The notes under the pieces were generated by a model. It saw only the letters and a list, made by a program, of their open reading frames with translations. It did no database searches and was not told where the DNA came from. From contig BCHH01000007.1 of NCBI GenBank assembly GCA_001599595.1, positions 244,027 to 308,026 on the forward strand: a DNA stretch of 64,000 bases. Reading direction: 5' to 3'. Source of the stretch: Beverwykella pulmonaria. Lineage: Eukaryota > Ascomycota > Dothideomycetes > Pleosporales > Melanommataceae. The position numbers and the translations under genes are program-made. Position 1 is the stretch's first letter, and every line of letters starts with the position of its first letter. Positions 21,843 through 32,922 of the stretch are shown one piece after another.

Positions 21843-23357
21843 TCAAAAGTCCACGCTCCATCTCATCCTCGGATCCCGCTCCGGTACGCCATGGCTGTCG
21901 AACGGCACTTTGGCTCCCTGGCTGTTCTTCAGACCAGTGCCCCGACCTTGGCTCACGCCGAAACCGCTGCCACCCCAGGCGGAGTCTTTACCAGTATTGA
22001 GCGTCGTTTCTTCCTCCTTATCGGACGGAGGGAGTTTGATTTTCGCTTCCACTAGTGGCGCAGAGACGTATTGAGAGTTGAGGAGAGCACGGGGACATAC
22101 GAGATCTTGGAGGATATTTAGAGATGAGACGTCGGACGAGGTGAGGGGGTTGCGATGCTTCATCAGATAGGGAAATGAGTTGGACGACTGGGTTGACGAC
22201 GAGTACGTCATGGTACGTCTGACTTGTATAGGAACTTGTGTGAGATTGTTTTCATTCTCAGTGGCGGGGTCGAGGCCTGGATGGGTAGGCGTCGAAGCTC
22301 CGGAGTCGCTGGATATCACCGTGGACAGCTGTTGCCGACTAGCCTGAATGCGAACAACTTTGATACTCGGAAGCGATGATTCCATGGACGATGTGCTGTT
22401 CAGAACGGTCTCGCTTGATTCTCCAGAATATCGGTCAAGGCCATCCGCCCGGGTTATGGCTGTGTCGCGGCGCTTCTTCCTCGAGCTAGCTGCCGAAATG
22501 GGCCTGGTCTGGGGTGTTCTCGGCCGGTCGTGGCGTTGACTGCCAACTAAGTTGCTGTAGGAACTCCCTCGCGAAATGGGCGGCATTTCAGGAGTCTCGC
22601 CTCGCTCCAACTTTTGCTGCAACTGCCGTGTACTGACTTGACGCTGCAGACTTAGTTCGATGCGGCTGCTTGCGCCACTTCCACTTCTGCTCCGGTCCGT
22701 GGTAGCTCTCTCTTTCCCGCTCATCACAGCGGCCTTGGGCGGAGGTTGCAGCATCCAGCGATTGTCAGAGGGATGCGGAGATGGCAGGCTGACAACGGGA
22801 GGATGGAGGTCGTTGACGGGTGGGTTTCGGACCGTGTAGTAGCTCTCGGCAGATGATTTGGATGTCCCAGGTCTCGTGATTCCGGTGACACCAACGGACG
22901 AGCCTGCCATGGCGGGTCGCATAGGACCCATGGGCTCGCCAAACCCCCACAGGTCCTCATCCTCCCTCTGGTAGCGTTTGCGGTTCCAGTTGTCATCGTC
23001 CATGGTCTCGTCGCTCAGGCGCAGGTCGTCGGCGGGATCGAGGTCCAGACTCCTGTCGCCCTGGGTGCTCTGTGTTCCTGCCGTGGTGATCCCCCTCCTG
23101 CTGCTCGTGTTTGACCGCTTCGCTCGTCGCGGCGGAGGTCCGGGGCCCATGGTGATCTCCTCTCCCCAGTAAGGATTGGTGCCGGTGGGTTCGGGGTGGT
23201 GGTATAGTTCTGGCTGTTCCAATTGTAGTTTCCGCCGCACTTTTCTGTCCCGCTTGGCCTGTTTCCGCCGCTGCTGGCGGTACATGTAGCCGGTGCAGGG
23301 GGCGCACGAAGCGTAGTGGAAGATGGCGCTTTGAATCCCCCTCATGAGCCACGACAT
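21843..23357 (-). CDS. Ser/Arg-rich fungal protein of unknown function, 504 aa
   Basis: Single-exon frame. The N-terminus MSWLMRGIQSAIFHYASCAP is an amphipathic, Cys-containing segment followed by a strongly basic helix (YRQQRRKQAKRDRKVRRK). Then come NPYWGEEITMGPGPPPRR, a long disordered Ser/Thr/Pro/Arg region, and a conserved-looking end with KDSAWGGSGFGVS and DPRMRWSVDF. The N-terminal Cys-Ala-Pro-Cys and basic stretch suggest membrane or lipid association, but no transmembrane segment is clear. I recognise the layout as a recurrent uncharacterised fungal protein, from memory only. A possible 49-nt intron near LQDLVCPRALL would shift the frame off the conserved C-terminus and is rejected. 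Confidence 0.72.
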   Translation of the reverse strand: MSWLMRGIQSAIFHYASCAPCTGYMYRQQRRKQAKRDRKVRRKLQLEQPELYHHPEPTGTNPYWGEEITMGPGPPPRRAKRSNTSSRRGITTAGTQSTQGDRSLDLDPADDLRLSDETMDDDNWNRKRYQREDEDLWGFGEPMGPMRPAMAGSSVGVTGITRPGTSKSSAESYYTVRNPPVNDLHPPVVSLPSPHPSDNRWMLQPPPKAAVMSGKERATTDRSRSGSGASSRIELSLQRQVSTRQLQQKLERGETPEMPPISRGSSYSNLVGSQRHDRPRTPQTRPISAASSRKKRRDTAITRADGLDRYSGESSETVLNSTSSMESSLPSIKVVRIQASRQQLSTVISSDSGASTPTHPGLDPATENENNLTQVPIQVRRTMTYSSSTQSSNSFPYLMKHRNPLTSSDVSSLNILQDLVCPRALLNSQYVSAPLVEAKIKLPPSDKEEETTLNTGKDSAWGGSGFGVSQGRGTGLKNSQGAKVPFDSHGVPERDPRMRWSVDF

Positions 23358-24893
23358 GGCGGCGGGGGCGACGGGCGTGCGATGCCAGCGTGCGACGCAA
23401 TCGACGCGGATGCGGAGGGGGTGCGTCTGGGCAAGGTGCGCTGGCGGAGGGTGCTGGAGGTGGTCTCTCGGCGTGCCTGGTGGGAGCCTATCTCGGGGGT
23501 TAGATATGGCTGGATGAGGGCACGGTCACGCAAGTTGGGGGTCGTAGAAACGTGGTGGACCCATTGCCCTGCTCGCGCGGGCCAGAGGTGTTGAGGAGGA
23601 GTGCGAAGAGTCAATTGCAATGGAACGACGCGAGAGGTTGGGACAGTAGCGGCGTCTCCACGACCTGATCCGCTTCTAGTGCAGCGGGTGGAGTGGAAGC
23701 GCGCGGCGGAGACGCTTCGGGAAATGACGATGCCAGACGCCGATCTCGTGGCAGCAAAGCTTGGCCTCTTAGCGGAGGGCTCCACCCTTGATTACTTCGC
23801 AAGGTGTTCTGGGCATTCACATACACAATATATTGCTGACTTGATGCCCCCGTCATCCGGGGTGCAGTGCGAAATATGGGGCCTGGCAATCAAGCTGCGA
23901 AGGGCGAACGGGCACTACAGACCACACCGCTCGCGTGCGCGTTCCTGCAGCCAGCTAGCAGACAGGGCCGTATCAGGGGCTTCAAACCACCCACGAAACA
24001 TGGGTCCTCGCAATTACACCTCATACGATTCACGAGGCCATACGAGAAGCGTCAGACTGGCCACCACTCGGCGCAACAATGCTGCGTCGACTCCTCACTC
24101 CACCAACTCGCCGTCTCCTCATCAAAGCCATCTTGGCAAAAGCGACGATGCAGCGACTTGCCACGTGCCACCAATCCCTCTCCATCGCTGACCATGTCGT
24201 GCATTAGCTGGCCACCAGCATCCAGGCACTCACAGACGGGGACGCTGGCAGTTCTCCGCCATCAATCCAGACAGCGCCCATCACTACCTCTGCATTCTGG
24301 GCATCAGGAGACCCAAAGTCCGAACGCAATGGCTAAATCACCCTTGGAGCAGCACCACCAACCCGGGTGCTGTTTGAGCATATTGTCCAATTGCCGACAA
24401 AAGATCAGATGCAGGGACAATCAGCGCAGATGCATCCCATCTTACTCCCTGTCCGTCCTCTTCCAGGCCTGGAGCCTCAACTGACCACTTCCCACGCACT
24501 GCCAATTTTCTTTAAAGCAACCAAGTCGCCTCGCCTGATCGGCATTGCACTGCCAAGCTTCCTCCACGAAACATCGTTTGGGAGAGATGTGTTTTGCAAG
24601 TGCTCTCAAGGCGACTAAGAGCTTGGATCTGCAGAACAATGCCTCGGAAACAGGTAGTGAGTGATTTTTTCTTTGCGGAGGGGTCCGATCTCCGATCTCG
24701 TCTCGCACTCCGCCATTTGGCAAGCGGCAGAGTATACAGCTGTCTGGCAGCGCTCGGCTACTCATCCGCTCTTAGATCTAGCGCAGCTACAAGAGGTATC
24801 AGTAAAACTTCTAGTTCATTAATGGCAGGCTGCGGTCCGCGTTTTGTGCGATATTAATTTAATCATATTTCAATCTTCTCTTTCCATCGTAAT
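23358..24893. other. gene-poor region
   Basis: About 1.5 kb upstream of the 504-aa gene. Several overlapping open frames of 60-205 codons exist on the plus strand (for example 23601-24191 and 23867-24484), but none has a convincing start context, domain or intron pattern. It could be a decayed gene. The part next to 23357 holds the promoter of the minus-strand gene. Confidence 0.4.
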
Positions 24894-25554
24894 ATGACAA
24901 ATTTCAAATATATCTTCTCATTCTTCTATCTCGCCCATTATATCGAAGATCGAGATGGCCTGAACCCGAGCTTCTCGGGCGTGAAATGGGCCAAGCGCCA
25001 TCAAATGGCGTTTCTCGAATGCTTTTTACAGTATGTGGGTCACGTGCGAGTGAATGGCAAAGTCACATGGTGAATCACCCTCAAATGGAGCGACATCCAG
25101 CTCATGAGTCAATTCAAAGTCTCCTTCGTTCACATTGACAGTTTGAGAAGGAGTAAGCATATAGGTATCATTCAGAGGCATCTAGACCTACTCTACGCTA
25201 ACTAATTCGATTTTTATTCTTTTATCTCAGCTACCAAATATAAACTCACTGGAACTCTCTGCGTACCATCACGCCACCCCACGTAACACCTGGAGGGATC
25301 TGATTCCGCCTAACCCTTTAACCATAGGCCGCCATGGCTTTCCGAAGCTGGAGAAGCTGGCAATTAATTGGGAAGGACCGAGTACATTGCACTTGTGGGT
25401 ACTATTCATGGACGAGCTTCCCAAATTGCAGACTTTATGTCTCGACGGGCTAACTTTCAAGACCCAGATAAGCTACCTGGCACATTGGATATCTCATTCC
25501 CAATCGTCCGATATAAAGCATCTCGCCCTTAGTGACATGCGCCTCCATCAATAG
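24894..25554 (+). pseudogene. F-box/leucine-rich-repeat-like gene relic
   Basis: Two coding-like pieces in different frames. A 59-codon frame at 24894-25073 begins MTNFKYIFSFFYLAHYIEDR and contains KWAKRHQMAFLECFLQ. A second piece, 25186-25554, has leucine-rich-repeat spacing: LPNINSLELSAYHH, then FPKLEKLAINW, then LPKLQTLCLDGLTF, then IKHLALSDMRLHQ and a stop. Such degenerate repeats are typical of fungal F-box proteins. A good intron (donor 25153, GCTAACTAA branch, acceptor 25230) lies between the pieces, but no combination I tried restores one frame through both, and stops intervene. It is either a relic or a gene whose introns I mis-place. The F-box itself is not visible. Confidence 0.38.
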
Positions 25555-25976
25555 ATAGAGACATGTCAGCCTAGGACACCACTACCAATCAGGTTTGAAT
25601 GTGTGAGGATGGTCTGTGCGTGCGAGTCGAAAGATGTGCTCGCGCAACGCAAGCAGGGGGGAGATGGAAAGTCTGGTGGGGTACAAACGGATGGGTGTCT
25701 GTCTGACGACAGAGGATTCGGCATGCGGGTCATAAGCCAACATGAACTGGACCAAGGACGTATGCTGCCATTGCAGCAAGGAAAACTGCTCTACAATTGC
25801 AGCTGGTATCACATTTTATAACCATCAGTCGTTGGGGACGGACATATCAAGGAGATAATTGTCGAAAGAACAAAAGTTCGAAGCATTGTATACTATGGTC
25901 TTGTTTCGCTCGAACTAAGATTGACAACACGACCACGACACGTCCCTATCCAAGTAAAATCTCGCGCAGTACATTA

Positions 25977-28308
25977 TTAGAAAATCTCAAATTTCGTCAA
26001 CTCCTCTCTACTTACATCCATAACCCGGGGATACAACATAGCGACCCCGACCCGCTTGAACCTCGCCTCGCTGTCCAGTGGCTGAAGCAACAACGCCCAG
26101 TATACACGGTCAGAACGACCGGCTTGAAAAAGGTCCACGCATTCAGGAGTACAGTTGTCTGCCCCGCCGCTACGTGAGTTGTGGGGCTTGTGGTCTTCAC
26201 TTTCCTCGCTACCAAATGCATCGGATTTCGGGTCAGACACGGGCATATCGATGTCTTCATGCTCTTCAAACGTACGATGCTGTTCTCGCACATCGGGAAG
26301 CAAGTCGTATTCTAGACGCCAAGGTTTGAATCCTGATCTATTAGACTCTGACGAGTCTGGCTTAATAATGAGAGACCTAGCATGTGATCAGTGAGTGCAT
26401 GTTTTGGCGACAAGGCACACAGGGATTCTTACATTGGGTTGTCTGTGCTGCGATCGGTAACAGCTAATAAAAAGCAGAGCGCATCTGGCACAACCTTCTC
26501 CTCATCGAATACCGCGTACCCAAGAACAGTATCCCGATTATATGGATCCAGAATTAGATGTGAAGGGTGCTCATCGCCGCTGTAGCCGGGAAGCATTTCG
26601 ATTTCAAATATAGACAAGTCGTGGGAAACGTCTCGATCCAGTTTAGTTATGCAGCAGCTTGGAATATCGGAATCTACATACGTCGGCCGTATCAGAATGC
26701 CAGAAGCAGTCAAAGATCCAGAGTCGGAAACACTGATAGTGCAAGTGACCTCTTTCAGTGCACCATCTCTGTAATTATTTGGATGCCACAGCTTTTTCAA
26801 ACCAGTCGACGCCCAACACCAAGAGGGCAGATTTAGTCCTCCCTCTTGGTCTGCACCTGTCCTCGAGTCTTCAATCCTCCAGAGGAGTTGCTCTATGAGC
26901 CGGTCCTCCCAAACTCCGTATTGCGATAGGAAACGGGCTTCTCGCTTTTTTTGCATCTCACTAGCAATTCCCTGGATGGCTATGATTCGATCGCTAGGTT
27001 TTGTCAGACGCTTGTGAGCGTATTGAGTCAGGAACATTGACCATGAAGCTTCCTCAAAGAGCTCTAACTCTTGGTAGCAACTATATTCATGCAGTCGCAA
27101 CTCCTTGCAGCGCCACGTGATTCCACCTGGCATAAAGAAGACCGTCCGTCGAGCTAGGTACCACTCTTGAAATGCCCATGCTCGATCCCTTAATGGGCCT
27201 CGGCCGGGGATTATTTCGCCCCTTGCCGAGAGAGCAACGTTGAATGAACCCTTGGTAGAACCATCTGAGATGTAGGGGATCTGTAGGGTGGTTGGTGCCG
27301 GTCGATTCGTTATGAATAGTCCTCCAGTAGAGTCGTGGGATCCTGCAGCCGCAATGACAAGAACCGCATTTTGGTAAATCGCCCCCATTACCATCGATTC
27401 ACGTCTCCAGTCCTCGAGATCATCTTGTATGATGCACAGAGAATCTACCCAAAGGTATTGAATCCCGATGCCGCAAACTAGAGTGACGGCATCACGGAAG
27501 GTATTAGGAAGTTGATTAAACGGTATTCCAGCCAGGTGCTCATGAAGATTCTCAAGTGTTGTTATCGAGGGCCGCCGTTCATTAGCGCCCCAACAGTGGC
27601 TTAAAGCACAATACCGGCCCTTCATACTTCGCGTCTCGACCAACTTGACAGACGGCGCTTCCACGGTACCGCCTACTTCAAGAAGTCGTGTCGGTAAATC
27701 TACCTCACGGTCTTCCACGGTATGTGAGGACGCTTTGGAGTAAATGCACTCTTCGTGACTGGATGTGCATTCATGTAGCCAGCCATTGACCAATTCAGTA
27801 ACGGCCTCTACTTGTTCAACCAGGATAGGCGCACGTGTGGTAATTTTCTCCGCGGCAGGGCTCCCTGTCTCGACATTTACAGTCAGTCATTACCCGTGAA
27901 AGAATTTCTCTGCATGTTCCTACCCGCATCTGCCCAAATTGCAAAAGATGTATCCCCTATCTCCTCAAGCCGAAAAATGACGTGTGAAATTCGCCCCGGG
28001 TCATCCGCTAGGCAGCTAGTCTCTGTAAAGAGCTTGACCAAGTGAGGTAGAGCTTCTTCCTTCGGGAGGGATACGGGATTTTTTTGCCAGTCCTGGAGAT
28101 TTTCGGATATGCATTTGCAGAGTTGACAATACGTTGCCGATTCTTGGAAACTAGTGTTTTTGAAATGGGGGTCGTGAAAAACAATCATCGTCATGCGCTC
28201 AATGATTTCAGAACAGAAATCACAGAAGTCCATTTTGAGTGATACGTCTGATGTTGTGGATGAGGATCTAAGCGACTGTACCGTCATTTGTTCTAGATAC
28301 TGGCACAT
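25977..28308 (-). CDS. HET-domain (heterokaryon incompatibility) protein
   Basis: Member of the fungal HET family that triggers cell death on non-self recognition. Exons 28308-27924, 27864-26433, 26376-25977 give 738 aa. The N-terminal exon has a Cys-rich start (DFCDFCSEI, TYCQLCKCI). The HET domain spans roughly residues 210-370: YCALSHCWG (about 213), FRDAVTLVCGIGIQYLWVDS (about 252-271) with CIIQDD, and RAWAFQEWYLARR. The tail includes LNLPSWCWAST and a late ALLLQPLDSEARFKRVGVAM, typical of HET C-termini. Junctions (donor 27923, acceptor 27865; donor 26432, acceptor 26377) rejoin consensus segments. A GTAAGT at 26015 offers an alternative last intron ending at 25825 (755 aa). The start could also be at 28287 or 28233. 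No NACHT or repeat domain is attached. Confidence 0.85.
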
Positions 28309-28824
28309 AAAAGTTCGGACACGAAGAAGACTCTAGCTGGGGAAGGTGATTCAAGCAGGAGTTCGAGTCCTCCAACCACAAGCGAGTTGGTGGCCAGCCT
28401 TGTCAATTTTGTCGACCAGCAGCTTCGTGCAAGGAAAGCAGCGGCAAGTGAGCCGCTTGAGATTCGAGTTCCACGTGCTGAAGAAGACAAATAGAATCGC
28501 CCGTGTTGCGAGAATTTCGACGGCGAGAAGACGTTGCAGCCTACGCTGAGGCTGTTTACGGACCGTTTCAGGGTGCAACCCGATGAGCTTGTTATTATCT
28601 GCTGAAAAAATCAAGAGTGACGAGAGTGAGAGGTCTCGTGGATGAAGAGTGGCCATTGGCCGAAGGATGACGATGGACGCGAAAGGCAAGTCATTACAGA
28701 TTAGTGCTAGCGTCGAATCACATCAATACGAAAGGAGCCGAATAAGGAGCATACAGTAGAGCGACTTTGAGTGATGTCTTGTTATTTCAGCCAGAGTCTC
28801 AAGCAGGAAAGCTTGGAACTATCT
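28309..28824. other. HET-gene upstream region
   Basis: 516 bp between the HET gene start and the end of Asa1, both on the minus strand. It should hold the HET promoter and the Asa1 3' end. No clear TATA box. A tRNA T-loop-like string near 28362 was examined and rejected. Confidence 0.45.
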
Positions 28825-31033
28825 TCAAAATACCTCCCACAGGCTCACCTTACCGTCTTTCGACCCTGCAGCCACCCAATGTTTGCGCTGAACTTGTTCT
28901 TCCCTCTGCTGTTGCAATCTACTCAGCCCAGTCGCCGCCTGTTGCCCCTTCAAAACGTCTTCCGCAAACTGTTCACTTCCATCATAATTGATATGCCTCG
29001 ATGCCTCACTTGCACCATCGTGCGCCGTACCTTTTCCATGGGACTCAGCGTCCATGATTTCTCCAAAGTCTACAGAATACACTCCTTCCTTATGCCACTT
29101 CAAGACGGCCACCTCCTTTAGCGTTTTCGCGCTATATACCCTCACTCTACTGTCCCAGCCTCCTGTTACCAGAAGACGGCCGTCAGAACGGACACGGAGC
29201 GATTGCTGGCCCGCGTGTTTGGTTTGTGTAGTCTTGTAAGGAGGTTGAATAGCAGTGCTAAGGGAAGAGAGTGGAGATGAATCAAATTTGGGTACAGTTG
29301 GTACAGATGAGAGAAGCGATGATAGGCCTGCCTTTGGGGCTGCTGTCGACGGCGATGAGCTGATGGGCTGTTTGACGAAGGAGAGGGGTGGGCTGGTTGT
29401 TGGTGGAGTGATGACTGACTTGGCGAATGCTAGAGGTTTAGATGGGGTAGTTTCTGATGCGACTGGCTCAGAAGACTTAGCTCCATTTGCAGATGTCAAG
29501 TCTTGTAACGTCGAAGTGACAGATGGGGCCGATGAATGACTAGCGTCCTTTTGTTCGTGATTTATCTGTGGCGAGGGTGTAGATGCTTGTGAGGAGCCAA
29601 AATCTTCGGAAACCACGGCGGTTGGGGCTGCCGACTGTGCCTGCCCAGTGGATGCGAAAGACGTTGATGAATCTTGAGAGATCTGAGTAGAGGCCTCGGC
29701 AGCTGGAGTAGTCACCGAATCATGCCCGCTTATGCTAGTGAGCGAGCGCCTGTCATCAAAGTTGATATTAAGGAGTATCTCTGGAATCCGATGTGCAGCA
29801 ATTACCGCATCGGCAGAGGAAGTGAAATATGTCTTGGCATCCGGTGAAGCATCGAGAGAAAGGACGGGCTGAGTGTGGGGTTGGCTGAGATAGATGAGCT
29901 TAGCGAACTCCGGTATTGATTTCCCCGTTGCTTGGGAACTGCGATCTAGTAGATGTACGGCTGTAAAACCTCCCTCGTATCCGGCGATTACAATGATGCT
30001 GTTCGACGGTTGGTGACGTGCGACCTTCACCGCCATTACCATACCTGAAGGATATTAGCTGAATGATGTGAGGGACTTGGGCGCATTCGCATAGCCATGG
30101 ATCGGAGTCGCATATCTGGAAAGTAGTCGGATGTACAAGAGCAGCCGCTTCGGTCGATACCATTTCGCTCTAGAGACTGGATTTGACGGAGACGTCGGAA
30201 CGTGCTACATGCTTACCTGTGTCTGTGAGCTGCACTCGCGGAACAATCGACACGAGCTTCTCGTCTGGAAACTGATAGACCTCGATCTGCTTGTCGTCTC
30301 TTGACGGCACGGCCACAAGGATGGAGTCGCTTAGCCGAGTTGGCAGTGCACGGCCCTGGCCCAAACCGATGGGGCCGCTCGATTGTATATTAAATGCAGG
30401 CGGCTCGTGGCACATAGAGAAAGCGCAGAAATTCAGGGTGTTGACGGGTAGAGAATGCAGCAACCACGGCTTGGGGCGGTGCACGGATGAACTATCTGCA
30501 GGCAGAAGTGAAGAGTAATTGGCCTCATCTGTGGCGCGAAGTTGCCATATCCTGAGGGCATTGTCTCGCCCGTGACTAAATACGAAAATCAATCTGGATA
30601 GACCCCGAAAGTAACCAGCGAGGACGTCAGAGAATCTGAGATATGGAATGAAAAGAGCGTGGGGGAATAGTATGCAGGGAATGATGGAGAGTAACAAGAA
30701 TAGAACCATGAGCGGGCGGTTGCCGAAGCAGGTCGATGGAAGAAAATAGAGACAAGGGCAAGCTGCACGATGCTGCAGTCGAATGATGAAAGGGAACATT
30801 AACACTCACGTTATGATGTTATCGAACCCCCACTCGGCAGTTCCCAGGATTGAAGCATCGTGGGCTCTCCACACAGCCACAGGCCGTTTGGACTCGAGTT
30901 TCCAGCACACGATCCAGCCATCTGCATCGCCGGTAATGAGGCGCCTATTTTGGTGCACGATCTGAACACTATGGATTTGAGAGGTGTGGCCCCGAAAGAT
31001 GTAGCTGGGCTGGGCGGGCGGGAGGGTGGCCAT
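28825..31033 (-). CDS. ASA1: ASTRA-associated protein 1, WD-repeat
   Basis: WD40 protein of the ASTRA/TTT chaperone assembly that stabilises PIKK kinases (Tel1, Mec1, Tor). Three exons: 31033-30810, 30575-30217, 30044-28825, giving 600 aa. The first repeat is PSYIFRGHTSQIHSVQIVHQ with GDADGWIVCWKLESKRPVAV, typical of Asa1. Others follow: THGRDNALRIWQL, the LPVNTLNFCAF segment, VIAGYEGGFTAVH, and the last RSDGRLLVTGGWDSRVRVYS and WVAAGSKDGKVSLWEVF ending at the C-terminus. A Ser/Thr/Pro-rich insertion of about 130 residues splits the propeller between late blades. The 172-nt intron 30216-30045 contains an open frame but the family consensus (TGMVMAVKV) runs straight across it. Confidence 0.9.
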
Positions 31034-32922
31034 GGTATGGTGGAAGAGAGAGTATCACAGTGCTCGGGCTGAGGTTTGTGGGCGAGGCAAGCCGGAACGA
31101 GAATGATCGCCCCATGGAAATGGATGGGGGCGGAACATGGCGCTGTCACACCCAGCCATCGTTCTGCCATGAGGGGATCACGGCGCAGGCACTGCCCACT
31201 GCGCCGGGGAGCTGGTTCTTTTGCGATGGCCGTTGAGATGCTATGTTTAGGTGTGCATTTGGATCTCGTAGAGGAGCTGAGGGTTCTCGACTCTCCCGGA
31301 TCCACTCTGGCCTCGTTGGGGCCGCCCGTCTCTCCTGAACAGGCCGGACACTATTCGGCGGGAACCCTCCCGCTGGATCAGGAACAGAAGAGATTACTAT
31401 GTGTCGCGTGAAACGCCCAGGCTCTGGGGGGTTGTTACGATGCAAAGTCAGTAGTAATTGCCGGCGCTCGTGCAGGTATATATAAATATAATTTTTGGCT
31501 TATTTGCATAAGCAAGAATAGCCGCATGCGCGCTGCCAGTCAGCAGAGGATCGAATCGCAGCGCGCAGGAGGCTAGTCCCAGACGGCTACCTGCGTGCTC
31601 ACGCATCGTGTTCGGCAGCGCGCCAACAAACGTCACTGCGACCTCTGTGGTCGTTGCGAGAGCGCGCCCAGAGGCTGTGTACTTTTCGAGTGTTGCAGCA
31701 AAGAGACTGGTAGCAAGTTTTGCGTATATGTAGAGCCACAGAGCCATTGCCTGAATGTGCTGTACTCCATCTCCTTTGCACGCTCTCTCCGGTAGCAGTT
31801 CCCACCGCAAGTCGTGCTCCTATGTTCCAAGGTTTGACGTCGGACCCTTCCAACGCAACCGTGCTTCCGTACCGATCCAGAGTGCCACCACTACGCGCAC
31901 ACTTCAACCCCATATCGACCTGTCAAATCTCTGTGCAGACGCCGCGCGCTGTCATCCTGCCCATCGAGGCCCGCTCAGAGCAAGCAATATTTGCAGCGCG
32001 CTCGGCCGTCGCGCGCAGCACTGCATTGGCTCTGCCGTGAACGCGCACCCACGATCAGCTCCTAGCGTGGGTGTGGACCCAACGCCCTTCCCGCGTCGAC
32101 TCTCTCACACTCTTCCCTTACCTCCCCCGTTCCAGCTCGCTCTGGGGGGATTCTCCTTGTTCCTGCAGCCCTCTCGTGTTGTCGGCCATCGATTGAGGCC
32201 TGCTGCTGTCCGTATCCTTCACAGAAACCTCCCGCGGCTGCCCCTGCCAGGATTCTGGCACCCTAGGTGCTCGATCGCCGTCGTCGCATAAAGTTGCCTT
32301 TTTGCCCCTCCTGGCTGGCTGTCAGTCCAATTCACCACCGCACCACTCGTCATTGCGAACACCAGCAACCGCATACCTACTTCAAACCACATTGCCTACC
32401 CAAAAGTCGCCCGGCAAATTGTGCGCCCACCTACTACCACCCGTCGCATCCTCTACATCCCACCGCATTGCCAATTGCTCCCGTCTCAGCCTGCCTGCGT
32501 TTGCACCTGGTGCTCCCACATCGCTGCCGTCTTCACATCGCTGCGACAGCTTCTGACGCCGTCTCGACCCGCCTCACTGCCGCCAGCTCGCGCCTGAATC
32601 AGAATATCATATCGCCATCCCCAAAAGAATAGGCTTCTCAGACAGCCTCGGACAAGCCTTCACCCTGGCGGCGACGATCGAGCAACCTGGCTTTCCACAG
32701 CCCAACCTGGAATTCGATTATCTCTATGACCAGTGCACCACGCTATCGCCTGCGACACAGCCAGACCTGACGCTCCTGGGATCCCCAAGCGGACAAGGCA
32801 AGCGCTCTAGCGCCAGCTCTGCAGCCAGCCCACCGCCACCAGCGAAGAAGATAAGGCAAAGACAGCGGGCGAATACGAATAATAAGGCTGCAAGTAGCGA
32901 ACAGCAAGGGCAGCGCATAGAG
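31034..32922. other. divergent promoter region with ATG-depleted leader
   Basis: 1.9 kb between Asa1 (minus) and the Zn2Cys6 gene (plus). From 31825 to 32725 the plus strand has no ATG at all and is C/T-rich, as expected for a long 5' leader. From 32557 to 32922 the frame of the downstream gene is open with a coding-like composition (residues such as LEFDYLYDQ and KRSSASSAASPPPP). The one ATG in between (32726) is out of frame and opens a 14-codon upstream frame. Confidence 0.6.
31477..31490. promoter_or_regulatory. TATA-like A/T stretch
   Basis: TATATATAAATATA lies in the divergent region, 445 bp before the Asa1 start on the minus strand and about 1.4 kb before the Zn2Cys6 start on the plus strand. 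Its sequence fits a TATA element for either direction. Function is inferred from sequence only. Confidence 0.25.

Noticed and set aside
22084..22133. 49-nt intron candidate in the 504-aa protein
   Set aside because: Removing it shifts the frame away from the conserved-looking C-terminus DPRMRWSVDF.
23601..24484. Long plus-strand frames of 196 and 205 codons
   Set aside because: No domain, no conserved pattern, Ser/His/Arg/Pro-rich composition typical of non-coding GC-rich DNA, and overlapping frames of similar quality.
28355..28385. tRNA T-loop-like string (GTTCGAGTCC)
   Set aside because: The flanking bases do not form a 5-bp T stem and no anticodon or acceptor arms fit.
29900..30163. Minus-strand open frame overlapping the second intron of Asa1
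   Set aside because: Part is the shadow of exon 3 and the rest is intron; family consensus TGMVMAVKV crosses the intron cleanly.
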